Shown here piece after piece: positions 51,987-60,130 of a DNA stretch of 64,000 nucleotides. Numbering within the stretch: the stretch's first letter is position 1; the number at the start of each line of letters is the position of its first letter. The notes below the pieces were generated by a model, which was not told the origin of the DNA, searched no databases, and saw only the letters and a list, made by a program, of their open reading frames with translations. A program made the translations under genes and the position numbers. The DNA is taken from the NCBI GenBank assembly GCA_025055575.1, contig JANWWP010000023.1:1-64000 (forward strand), in the 5' to 3' direction. The stretch is from Flavobacteriales bacterium (lineage in GTDB: Bacteria > Bacteroidota > Bacteroidia > CAIKAF01).

Positions 51987-52355
51987 ATGAAGCCCACTCT
52001 GATTGCCGGTTTTTCTCCCCGGCCTGGACGCTACAGTCTGTTGGCCCTGCGCGCCCTTCAAAATGCCGGGCACCAGGTGCATTTAATGGGGCGTAAAAGC
52101 GGAGAATTCGAGGGCCGGCGCGTTTTTGGTCTGGGTGAGGCCCCACCGCCCGGACTTCGTGTGCACACCCTCACGCTGTATCTGAGAGCCGAGTTCCAAA
52201 GGCCCTTTTATCCTTGCTTTCTACAATGGCAACCCCATAGGATTATTTTTAATCCTGGCACGGAAAATCCTGAATTTGAAGATTTGTGCCATCGGGAGGG
52301 AATTGAAGCCCTCCGGGCCTGCACCCTGGTCATGCTGAGCACGGGGCAGTATTAA
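51987..52355 (+). CDS. CoA-binding domain protein (YccU-like)
   Basis: 122 residues from ATG 51987 (MKPTLIAGFSPRPGRYS). Rossmann-like CoA-binding domain: VIGA-type opening LIAGFSPRPGRYSLLALRAL, GHQVHLMGRKSGEFEG, HTLTLYL, RIIFNPGTENPEFEDLC and ACTLVMLSTGQY. The family resembles the CoA-ligase N-domain of succinyl-CoA synthetase; small stand-alone members have no proven role. Its last four bases overlap the end of the convergent fructosamine kinase gene. Confidence 0.87.
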   Translation: MKPTLIAGFSPRPGRYSLLALRALQNAGHQVHLMGRKSGEFEGRRVFGLGEAPPPGLRVHTLTLYLRAEFQRPFYPCFLQWQPHRIIFNPGTENPEFEDLCHREGIEALRACTLVMLSTGQY

Positions 52356-53227
52356 AAGCGGCTCAAAATATTTTTTACAGATTGGATGTAAGAACCAGGA
52401 AATAAATTCACATGCACCAGGAGCGGATACAGGTTGCATATGTCCACGCGTTTCTCCCACCCTGGGGATAGAGGATATTCGTTGGCATATCCTTCATAAA
52501 ACTCATAATCAAACCCACCGAAAAGCCTTGTCATAGCAAGGTCCATCTCACGGTGGCCGTAATATACGGCCGGATCAAAAACAGCCGGGTCGCCTTCCAA
52601 AGTGCACAAAAAATTGCCGCCCCAAAGGTCTCCATGCAGCAGAGCCGGTGGCTCTTGAGGGAAAATTTCAGGCAGGCGCTTGTAAAGACTTTCAAATTTC
52701 TGAACCACACCGCCGTCGGCTTTGCCGTTATCCACCGCCCGCCGCAGTTGGGGCTCGAGCCTGAACCGGACAAAAAAATCCGGCCAGGACTCGACCCAGG
52801 CATTTCTTTGCGGCAGAGAACCCACAAAATTGTCATGGTCTAACCCAAATTTATCGGACGTGTGACGATGCTGGCGGGCTAGTCTTTCGCCAAAATCTTC
52901 CCAGAAGCCAAACGAAGGTTCCCCTTGCTCCAGATATTCAAGAATGATAAAACAATGGTTTTCGTCTTCGCCGGTGCCTATGACGTCCGGCACTTTTATC
53001 TCTCCGGCCGCTTTCAGAAGGTCCAAGCCGCGGGCCTCGGCATCAAACATGCCTTTATGCCGGCGGGCATCATTCCATTTCACGAAAAAAGGACCTGCGT
53101 TGGTGCGGAGGATAGCGGCCGCGTTGATGGAACCGCCGCCTTTGACATCATAACTTTCAATCGTAACGGACGTACCTAAACGATCCGAAACATTTTTCTC
53201 AACAAGAAGCCTGAATTCGGGCGTCAT
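52352..53227 (-). CDS. Fructosamine / ketosamine-3-kinase family protein
   Basis: 291 residues from ATG 53227 (MTPEFRLLVEKNV). Phosphotransferase fold: N-lobe GGGSINAAAILRTNAGPFFVKWN with the ATP lysine, LEYLEQGEPSFGFWEDFGERLARQH in the hinge, catalytic LLHGDLWGGNF and metal-binding FDPAVYYGHREMDLAM. The family phosphorylates sugar-lysine adducts so that they fall off proteins, a repair of glycation; some bacterial members may act on free amines. The 208-bp stretch upstream (53228-53435) has only a weak hairpin and no clear promoter. Confidence 0.93.
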   Translation of the reverse strand: MTPEFRLLVEKNVSDRLGTSVTIESYDVKGGGSINAAAILRTNAGPFFVKWNDARRHKGMFDAEARGLDLLKAAGEIKVPDVIGTGEDENHCFIILEYLEQGEPSFGFWEDFGERLARQHRHTSDKFGLDHDNFVGSLPQRNAWVESWPDFFVRFRLEPQLRRAVDNGKADGGVVQKFESLYKRLPEIFPQEPPALLHGDLWGGNFLCTLEGDPAVFDPAVYYGHREMDLAMTRLFGGFDYEFYEGYANEYPLSPGWEKRVDICNLYPLLVHVNLFPGSYIQSVKNILSRF

Positions 53228-53435
53228 TATGAAGGTGAAATTGATTGTGCGAAATAAACAACCAGGGCTCTCTCTTGCAAGAATAACCAAGTTAGCCTTT
53301 TCACAAGGCTGTTCCTTACGACGGCCATAAACTCCCTAAGGCCAGTTTCTTTTACGTACTACTTACAACTTAATTGGCAAAAAAATCGACATGAACCCAT
53401 ACCACAAAACATTAAAAATCCAGGCCTAAAGCCTC

Positions 53436-54374
53436 CTATTGCCCGTATTCCTTCACATTGAGGCTGCCTTTTTTCTTGTTGTATTCTTTTCCAAACTTCA
53501 TTCTTTTGCCTTCCTGGCTTCTTTCGTTGGGCGCCTTACCGCGGGTAAAATCCGGACACAGAACACCGGAAGAACCCCCTTTTTTACTACTGAACCGCCT
53601 GTTCATTAAAACCTTGAAAAAGAAAAAGCCATCGGGCTCCTGAGGATTGCCACGCGCTTTAACCCCATCCAAATAATCCGAAAAAGCATACACATAGCCC
53701 AGCTCCAAGGAAAGTGACCACCGCGGATGCCACCAGTACTCGGCTCCCAGGCCGGCTTGAAGGGCCGGACTCATCCACGCGGAGCCTGACTCCGGAGGCC
53801 CCCCTGAACGACTCAAAGGAAAGGCCCGGATGCCAGATATGCCGACCAGGCCGTAAGCGCTCCAGGGAGAAATGGCTTTGGGAAGTACTTCCGCACGAAA
53901 TCCCTTCTTGGGCAGACTTTGATCCGGCAGAAAATACCACTCGCCTTGCAGTCCGGTCTGAAAGAAAGGGGACTCCACGGCCAATCCACGAGCTTTATTC
54001 TCCGGATTATAACTGTAGCGGTCATTTCCGCTCAGGACCCCTCCATTTACAAAAAACTTGGCGGAAACGTAACGACTGAATTTATACCGGACACCCAGCT
54101 GCGCATCAACCCGTGTGGAAAGCATATCGATATCCCTCGGACGGCGGCTCCCCGGTCCGGAGGTTCCGCCCAGATCGCCCATCAGAACGTTGGGCCCTAA
54201 ACCCACACTCACCTGAAAGCGATTAAGGAATGGGGTGCGGGGCTGTTCGGATTGAGCCAAAATTTTGCAATACCCTAACGAAAAATTGGAAAATATGACA
54301 AGAAAGAGGTCTCGGAAAAAATTATTCAGGAGGGGGCTTGAAAGCCAAAGGTTGGCTACCTTAACAGGACGCAT
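53436..54374 (-). CDS. Outer-membrane beta-barrel protein (DUF6089-like) with charged tail
   Basis: 312 residues. Hydrophobic N-terminus (LFLVIFSNFSLGYCKILAQ) followed by a barrel-like region opening FQVSVGLGPNVLMGDLGGT, which resembles the DUF6089 / porin-like start, and alternating strands ending FFFFKVLMNRRFSS. After it come about 55 residues rich in Lys, Glu, Gly and Asn (KKGGSSGVLC ... YNKKKGSLNVKEYGQ), unusual for a barrel. It is the third gene of a leftward run after the PorE-like and M1 peptidase genes (4 bp gap). Function unknown. Confidence 0.65.
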   Translation of the reverse strand: MRPVKVANLWLSSPLLNNFFRDLFLVIFSNFSLGYCKILAQSEQPRTPFLNRFQVSVGLGPNVLMGDLGGTSGPGSRRPRDIDMLSTRVDAQLGVRYKFSRYVSAKFFVNGGVLSGNDRYSYNPENKARGLAVESPFFQTGLQGEWYFLPDQSLPKKGFRAEVLPKAISPWSAYGLVGISGIRAFPLSRSGGPPESGSAWMSPALQAGLGAEYWWHPRWSLSLELGYVYAFSDYLDGVKARGNPQEPDGFFFFKVLMNRRFSSKKGGSSGVLCPDFTRGKAPNERSQEGKRMKFGKEYNKKKGSLNVKEYGQ

Positions 54375-54378
54375 ACCC

Positions 54379-56343
54379 TCAAAGTTTCACCAGGCGCGCG
54401 GTCTGCATGAAAGCGGCGTTGCGACACTGTATAATATAGACTCCGGCGGGCCAGGCAGATACATCCATGGCAAGAGCCCCGCTGGAGCGCACCGTCTCTT
54501 CCTTAAGCACAGCTCCGGAAGGATGGATGACACGAAGCAGGCAGCCTGGTATCATATGTTGAAAAATAACATAATCCTTGGCCGGATTGGGTGCAATAAA
54601 AAGTGCTGTTTCAGGATTTTCTTCAACTCCCAGCTGAGGATTAAAAATAGCGGTGTCCCGTGCCGCTATCCAATTAGGCTTGTCCACTTCCACTTCCAGC
54701 GGCATTTCTGAAAGAGGAAAAGAAAATAAGGTGGTGCTACCGGCCGGTGTGACACGCACTAAAGTGTCGCCTGAGGCGGTGCGAACATACACTGGCACCG
54801 GCACAGAAAAATAGGGCGTCACGGAGGGCATGCTCACCGTCTGATTGAGTTTGCCAATAAAAAGCCCGTTGCTATGGTCCCACTCTAAGGAATAGATCGG
54901 ATAGCCTTCGCCGTAATACCATTGGTCAAAGAATTCGTCCAAATCTAAACCCGTAAATTCTTCCATGGCATCACGGAAATCCGCCCCAGTGGCATTCCTG
55001 TAAGCAAATTTTTGAAGATAGTGCTGCAGACCGCCAAAAAAGAGGACATCGTTGTGAATAAGCCAGCGCAGGGTGTGGATTATAAAAGCGCCTTTGTAAT
55101 AAGTGAGCCGCCCGCTGAAAATACGCGCCACGTCGGTGGTATCGTCCACATACACACTGCCGCCGGGTTCGCTGATAACAGCGCTTTCCAGTCCGTTCAG
55201 GTCATCATCCACCCAAGCCGTATCCAAATTTTGGTAACTCAGGCTGGTGCTGTAAGTAGCGAAACCTTCATTTACCCAGATATCGCGCCAGGAAGCGCAG
55301 GTGACATAGTTACCGAACCACTGGTGCGCCAATTCATGCGTAGTGAGACCAAAACCGAAAGTGCCCTGGGTGGTCATGGTCTGATGTTCCATCCCCCCTC
55401 CCAAAGGCGCCATGCAATGCCCGTATTTTTCCTGCGGGAACGGATAAGGACCATAAAGCTCTGAAAACAGTTCCAGATAATCCGCCGTGCGGTCTATCAT
55501 ATTCATCCAGTAAGGTAGCGTCTGGGGATTGTCATACACATAATTGAGAATGGGAATGGCCGGACCATTCACAGGATTGGCAACCACAGTGTAGGGAACA
55601 TAACGGGCCACAGCTGCGGAAATAAGATAATACGAAATAGGATAGCGGTGCTTCCAGTGCCAGGCTATTCTATTGCCTGGCAGATTATTTTGTGCCAGAA
55701 GAACTCCGTTGGAACCGGCCCTCAATGAATCTGCGGTTATAATGACCACATCCACACTATCTATTTTGTCGTTCAGGGATTGTTTGCAGGGCCACCAGTG
55801 AAAGGCTGCGTAAGGCTGGCTCAGGGTCCACACAACGTGATTGCCCCAGGTGGGTGAGGTACCGGCATTCATGCCGGCACCGATGGCCGATCCCCCGGAA
55901 GCCGGAGGCTGGCCGTGATAATAAATGGTCATATTGAAAAAATCTCCGGCCTGCAAAGTCACAGGAAGGTTGGCTGAACGCACGCCGCCGGACGAAAGGA
56001 CAGGAACCGGAAATCCATTAAAAAAGGCTGAATCCACAGTGAGATCCGGATGTAACTCAAATTCAAAAACATCCAACATCGGGGCCACGACCTTGGCACG
56101 GGTTTCCACACGACCGTAAGGAATGTAAGTGCTGGTGTTAGACAGTTCCAGTTCAAGATGGTGGTGGTGCACGTCATAGCCATCACTCAGCAGGCTTTTG
56201 GGCCGGGCTGTTTGGGTCATGGCGGCAAGGCAGCGCATTTTTGCGGCCGCACAGGAAGCGGCGCCCTCATGCCAACAGTCGGCCTGGGCCAGCGAGTGCA
56301 GGCTTTGAAAGGCCAACCAAATCATCAGGATCTTTTTTTCCAT
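54379..56343 (-). CDS. M1-family metallopeptidase with T9SS sorting domain
   Basis: 654 residues from ATG 56343. Signal peptide cut near LAQADC. Aminopeptidase N-like domain: exopeptidase motif PLGGGMEHQTMTT, zinc site HELAH (His336, Glu337, His340) and Glu359 in WVNEGFATYS; the catalytic Tyr lies in the region RLTYYKGAFIIHTLRW. The last 80 residues are a type A sorting domain (LFIAPNPAKDYVIFQHM ... WPAGVYIIQCRNA). It would act on peptides at the cell surface. It overlaps or abuts the genes on both sides (PorE-like gene 5 bp upstream, barrel gene 4 bp downstream). Confidence 0.94.
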   Translation of the reverse strand: MEKKILMIWLAFQSLHSLAQADCWHEGAASCAAAKMRCLAAMTQTARPKSLLSDGYDVHHHHLELELSNTSTYIPYGRVETRAKVVAPMLDVFEFELHPDLTVDSAFFNGFPVPVLSSGGVRSANLPVTLQAGDFFNMTIYYHGQPPASGGSAIGAGMNAGTSPTWGNHVVWTLSQPYAAFHWWPCKQSLNDKIDSVDVVIITADSLRAGSNGVLLAQNNLPGNRIAWHWKHRYPISYYLISAAVARYVPYTVVANPVNGPAIPILNYVYDNPQTLPYWMNMIDRTADYLELFSELYGPYPFPQEKYGHCMAPLGGGMEHQTMTTQGTFGFGLTTHELAHQWFGNYVTCASWRDIWVNEGFATYSTSLSYQNLDTAWVDDDLNGLESAVISEPGGSVYVDDTTDVARIFSGRLTYYKGAFIIHTLRWLIHNDVLFFGGLQHYLQKFAYRNATGADFRDAMEEFTGLDLDEFFDQWYYGEGYPIYSLEWDHSNGLFIGKLNQTVSMPSVTPYFSVPVPVYVRTASGDTLVRVTPAGSTTLFSFPLSEMPLEVEVDKPNWIAARDTAIFNPQLGVEENPETALFIAPNPAKDYVIFQHMIPGCLLRVIHPSGAVLKEETVRSSGALAMDVSAWPAGVYIIQCRNAAFMQTARLVKL

Positions 56344-56348
56344 ACACT

Positions 56349-58307
56349 TCACAAAATAACAAATTCTGTTCTTCGGTTTTTTGCCCGGCCTTCCGGTGTT
56401 GTATTATCCGCTATCGGCCGGCTCTCCCCGAATCCTTCGTGCTGGAGACGCTGGGGAGGAATGCCCTGGTCGAGGAGTGCGTCGTACACGGCGCGCGCTC
56501 TCTGACGCGAAAGAGTCAAGTTGTCGTTGTCGTTGCCCACATTGTCCGTATGGCCGTGGATGGCCACCCTTACATCCGGATTTTCTTTCAGAAATTCAGC
56601 AAATGCCTGAATGGTGAACATGGCTTTCGGAGTCAGGGTGGCCGAGTTGGTAGCAAAATAAATATCATTCAAGCGGTAGGCTTCCCCCTTCTTTAATTGC
56701 TTCTGTTCCAGTTTTACCTCTGGAACCAGGGGCGTAGTGTCGCTGGCCGAGATCAGTTGTGAGCTGAAAGCCGCGCCTTGCTTACGTACCGTGAGCAGAT
56801 AGTCGTCATCGGCTTTCACCACGGCCACAAAACGTCCATCTTCCCGGTCCACCCTCACCAGGGAGGCCTCGCGCGAACTCAGATTTTTAAGCACCACATC
56901 CGCATCCGGGTTGTTGTTGTCAGCTTCCAGACGGCCTTTGATCAGGCGCACCTGTTCAGGCCGGGCCGCCTCATATAACGGAAAAGTAAACACATCCCGT
57001 CCACCCTTGCCCCCGGCCAGTTTGTCCGACGTAAAGAAAGCCCGGGTTCCATCCAGACTCACAAAAAAACCCAGTTCATCGCCTTCCGTGTTAATAGGCG
57101 CTCCGATATTCACCGGAGGGCCCCACTGACCGTTTTCTCCTTTGCGGCTGTAAAAAATATCGTATCCCCCCAGACCTTTATGTCCTTTGGAACTGAAATA
57201 CAGAGTTTTACCATCTGTATGCAAAAATGGCATCAGGTCGTTCTCTGGACTATTTATCACCGGACCCAGATTTTGGGGGGTCTCCCAGGAGCCATCAGAG
57301 CGCCGCTGGCTCACCCAAAGATCCGCCCCTCCCAACCCTCCTTTCCGGGTGGAAGAAAAAATCATGGTTTGGCCATCGTAACTCAGCGTGGGCTGTGAAT
57401 CCCACACTTCGGAATTGATACCTGGCGGGCGGTTGATCACATCCCAGCCCGGCCCATCGCGCTTCGTGTAATAAATGTCACACTTAGACACCTCATTATT
57501 CTCGCACATTACGAAATACAGGTATTTTTCATCCGCTGTCATGAAAGAAGCGCCGTTGTTGAAAACCGTATTGAAAGGAGCAGGCATAGGCCGGCCCCGG
57601 TCAAAATGCCAGTTGTTGTTCTGGGCTTCCATGAATATTTCTTTGTATCCGACGGCGGTGCCGGGTGCAGGCACTTTACGGGTGAAAAACATGCGGCTGT
57701 TATCCGGTGACAGCATAGCCAGATATTCGTCCTGCTCGGTGCAAATGTCTTCCACCGGACGCGGCTCGAAGGCCACGCGGTTGCGGGTGAGGTCCACCAT
57801 GGCTTCGGCTTGTTTCAGAAGTTTTTGGGCTTCAAAAAAATCCTTATCATCAAAAGCTGCTTTTTCTCCCTTGTAGCCGACCACTTTTTTCAACATTTCG
57901 ATGCTTTCCGTATAACGACCCTCCCCATAATAAATGTTGCCCAACCAGAACCAGGTGTAGGGGGAATAATCCGGACAAAGGCGCATCACCTGCTCCAATC
58001 GATATTTGGCCAGGCGGGCTTCCTGCTCCCGCACATATATCAATCCCAATTGAAAATGGGCTTCGTAACAATCCTCATTAAGCTTAGCTGCCTCAGCAAA
58101 GAGTTTTTTGCGTTCCAACCCTTTTTCCTTGAGCCCCCGTTCAAACAAACGAAGCGCCTGTGCATTTTCCGAGGGAGGGCAGGCGTCGCGGTCAAAAATA
58201 TCTCGAGATTGGCTGTGGATGCAGGATAGCCTCAGAAAATTTATGAAAACGACCAGCGCCAGGCTGGAATTGGAATACATCCGCCAGTGCTTAGAATACA
58301 TGTTCAT
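56349..58307 (-). CDS. PorE-like OmpA-family protein (TPR, PD40 propeller, CRD, OmpA)
   Basis: 652 residues. N-terminal hydrophobic segment with a Cys (INFLRLSCIHSQ), TPR region at about 50-160 (CYEAHFQLGLIYVREQ), a PD40/WD40-like propeller at about 195-440 with repeated LGGADLWVS, GLGGYDIFYS and GKGGRDVFTF strands, a small carboxypeptidase-regulatory-like part (IKGRLEADNNNPDADV) and a C-terminal OmpA peptidoglycan-binding domain (IYFATNSATLTPKAM ... HGHTDNVGNDNDNLTLS). This is the domain order of PorE, the T9SS protein that ties the machine to peptidoglycan. Many OmpA proteins of this phylum look similar, so the T9SS role is inferred. Confidence 0.85.
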   Translation of the reverse strand: MNMYSKHWRMYSNSSLALVVFINFLRLSCIHSQSRDIFDRDACPPSENAQALRLFERGLKEKGLERKKLFAEAAKLNEDCYEAHFQLGLIYVREQEARLAKYRLEQVMRLCPDYSPYTWFWLGNIYYGEGRYTESIEMLKKVVGYKGEKAAFDDKDFFEAQKLLKQAEAMVDLTRNRVAFEPRPVEDICTEQDEYLAMLSPDNSRMFFTRKVPAPGTAVGYKEIFMEAQNNNWHFDRGRPMPAPFNTVFNNGASFMTADEKYLYFVMCENNEVSKCDIYYTKRDGPGWDVINRPPGINSEVWDSQPTLSYDGQTMIFSSTRKGGLGGADLWVSQRRSDGSWETPQNLGPVINSPENDLMPFLHTDGKTLYFSSKGHKGLGGYDIFYSRKGENGQWGPPVNIGAPINTEGDELGFFVSLDGTRAFFTSDKLAGGKGGRDVFTFPLYEAARPEQVRLIKGRLEADNNNPDADVVLKNLSSREASLVRVDREDGRFVAVVKADDDYLLTVRKQGAAFSSQLISASDTTPLVPEVKLEQKQLKKGEAYRLNDIYFATNSATLTPKAMFTIQAFAEFLKENPDVRVAIHGHTDNVGNDNDNLTLSRQRARAVYDALLDQGIPPQRLQHEGFGESRPIADNTTPEGRAKNRRTEFVIL

Positions 58308-58372
58308 GACAAAAACGTTTTGAATTTTTTTTTATTCAACCCACCGAGCGGTTTTTTTACATGAAAAAACGA

Positions 58373-58380
58373 TATATTTG
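58373..58380 (+). promoter_or_regulatory. -7 box TATATTTG of the tRNA-Lys gene
   Basis: Exact TAnnTTTG 19 bp before the tRNA 5' end. Upstream is T-rich (58351-58358) without a TTG. Confidence 0.6.
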
Positions 58381-58399
58381 CGGCCCCAAAATCAAGGTT

Positions 58400-58472
58400 G
58401 ATTCCGTAGCTCAGCCGGTAGAGCATTACACTTTTAATGTAAGGGTCCTGGGTTCGAATCCCAGCGGAATCA
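58400..58472 (+). tRNA. tRNA-Lys (anticodon UUU)
   Basis: Full cloverleaf: acceptor GATTCCG (58400-58406) with CGGAATC (58465-58471), D arm GCTC...GAGC, anticodon stem TTACA/TGTAA around loop CTTTTAA (anticodon TTT), T arm CTGGG-TTCGAAT-CCCAG, discriminator A. The CCA end is not encoded. It is on the plus strand between leftward protein genes, with its own promoter box and terminator. Confidence 0.98.
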
Positions 58473-58484
58473 CAATCAAGTGAA

Positions 58485-58508
58485 AGTCCGGACAATCCGG
58501 GCTTTTTT
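58485..58508 (+). terminator. Intrinsic terminator of tRNA-Lys
   Basis: Eight-base-pair stem AGTCCGGA/TCCGGGCT with one G-U pair, loop CAA, followed by TTTTTT; 12 bp after the tRNA end. Its T-tract overlaps the last codon of the gene ending at 58507 on the other strand. Confidence 0.85.
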
Positions 58509-59340
58509 ATTTGGATTCTCTGGCCCACGCGGTTCGGATAGGTTCCACCACTTGTTTTCGCACCATTTCCAGGTAATCAAAAGCCTGAAGCATCCGGCTC
58601 CCATACCAGGAAAACATTTCTCCGTCAGCGAGAAACAAATAGGCCTGAGGCACAATTTTTTCGAGTTCTTCAAAGTGTTTCTCTGAAAATGGATAGGGTT
58701 CTGAAGACAAAATCACAAGGGAGGGAGAAGCGGCCTGCAAATCTTCGGTGCTGATCTCTGGATAACGCGCCTCATGCCCGGCGAAGACGTTTTCCATACC
58801 GGCCATGGCCATCATATGATGAATAAAAGTATTCCGGTTCACCGTCATAAATGGGCGGCGCCAAATCAAATACGCCACCGGTATTTTACTTTCCGGAGTC
58901 TTAAGCCACTTACGGGCTTTTTGCACGTCTTTCACAAGGCTCTGGGCTGTTTCAGGCACACCACAAACATCCCCCAGACGCAGCATCATATCCAGGGCCG
59001 AATTGTAATCCGTGACATCGCTAATCCAGACCGGAAGGCCGGCATTTTTCAGGTGCAACAGTTTTTCTTTTTCATTTTCTTCTTTGTTGGCTACAATGAG
59101 GTCCGGATGAAGAGAACGGATCAGTTCCACTTTAAAATTTTTTGTGCCGCCCACACGAGTTTTGGTTTGGAGATAATGAGGGGGATGCACACAAAACTTG
59201 GTGATGCCCACCAGGTAGTCTTCCAGGCCCAAATCGTGCAGATACTCAGTGATGGAAGGCACCAGGCTGACGATGCGGCGCGGCTTTGGAGGCACCTGCA
59301 CCATGAACCCCATCTGATCCTGAACCGTTCGCAAATCCAT
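58507..59340 (-). CDS. Helical-backbone metal receptor protein (BtuF/FepB-like fold) without signal peptide
   Basis: 277 residues. Periplasmic-binding-protein class III layout: opening RRIVSLVPSITEYLHDLGLE (the BtuF-like VSLxPSxTE), VGGTKNFKVELIRSLHPDLIVANKEEN, then the second lobe with ATEDLQ-type ISTEDLQAASPSLVILSSE. There is no signal peptide or lipobox, so it appears cytoplasmic, and no ABC transporter genes are adjacent. Such cytoplasmic members occur widely in Bacteroidota; the ligand is unknown. Confidence 0.85.
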   Translation of the reverse strand: MDLRTVQDQMGFMVQVPPKPRRIVSLVPSITEYLHDLGLEDYLVGITKFCVHPPHYLQTKTRVGGTKNFKVELIRSLHPDLIVANKEENEKEKLLHLKNAGLPVWISDVTDYNSALDMMLRLGDVCGVPETAQSLVKDVQKARKWLKTPESKIPVAYLIWRRPFMTVNRNTFIHHMMAMAGMENVFAGHEARYPEISTEDLQAASPSLVILSSEPYPFSEKHFEELEKIVPQAYLFLADGEMFSWYGSRMLQAFDYLEMVRKQVVEPIRTAWARESK

Positions 59341-59371
59341 GCCTTCCTTGCCCAGACCGTTGGTTGGATAA

Positions 59372-60109
59372 TCAGAAATTAGGTTTCAACATATAACGGC
59401 TGTAAAATTCCCTGAAAATGCGGGCTATCTCTTTGGGATCATCAGATACCGAAAACAAGTTCAAATCTTCCGGATTAATATTTTTCTGCTCTTCCAGCAC
59501 CACTTTTCGAAGCCATTCCAGCAAACCCTGCCAATAGGAACTTCCGGCCAAAACAATGGGAAACTTGCCGATTTTATGGGTTTGAATGAGCGTGAGCGCT
59601 TCAAACAACTCATCGAGTGTTCCAAACCCTCCGGGCAACACCACAAAGCCCTGAGAATATTTTATAAAAACGACCTTCCGCACAAAGAAATAGTCAAATG
59701 TGATCAGCTTATCTCGGTCAATATAAGCGTTAGGGGCTTGTTCGAAAGGCAAGAAAATATTCAGGCCCACCGATCGGCCCTGAGCTCTGCGTGCGCCTTT
59801 GTTGGCAGCTTCCATGATGCCCTGGCCCCCCCCTGTAATAACACCAAAACCTTCCCTGGAGAGCTCATAGGAAATTTCTTCAGCCAATTTGTAATACGGA
59901 GAATCCGGGGCGGTCCGGGCGCTTCCAAAAACAGAAACCGAAGGCCCGATGCGTGCCATTTTCTCAAATCCTTGAACAAATTCTGCCATGATTTTGAACA
60001 ATTCCCAGGAATCATGGCTTTTGATATCAGCCCAATCCATCTGATTTAAGGCCCGGCTAATTTCTTCCGGGGATAAATTACCGGGGGAGTCTGTGGCCTC
60101 TTTATTCAT
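59372..60109 (-). CDS. LOG-family Rossmann protein (TIGR00730 type)
   Basis: 245 residues from ATG 60109 (six fewer than the longest frame). Rossmann-fold nucleotide 5'-monophosphate phosphoribohydrolase-like protein; motifs VSVFGSARTAPDSPYYKLA, GGGQGIMEAANKGAR and the catalytic VVLPGGFGTLDELFEALT (PGGxGTxxE). Family members release the base from AMP or cytokinin nucleotides. It is in the leftward run lytic transglycosylase / uvrA / LOG / metal receptor; 21 bp after uvrA. Confidence 0.94.
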   Translation of the reverse strand: MNKEATDSPGNLSPEEISRALNQMDWADIKSHDSWELFKIMAEFVQGFEKMARIGPSVSVFGSARTAPDSPYYKLAEEISYELSREGFGVITGGGQGIMEAANKGARRAQGRSVGLNIFLPFEQAPNAYIDRDKLITFDYFFVRKVVFIKYSQGFVVLPGGFGTLDELFEALTLIQTHKIGKFPIVLAGSSYWQGLLEWLRKVVLEEQKNINPEDLNLFSVSDDPKEIARIFREFYSRYMLKPNF

Positions 60110-60130
60110 TGGAATACAAAACTGCAAATT

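Noticed and set aside
51925..52146. 74-codon upstream extension of the response regulator
   Set aside because: It covers the divergent promoters and the start of the CoA-binding protein gene; the receiver domain begins right after ATG 51924.
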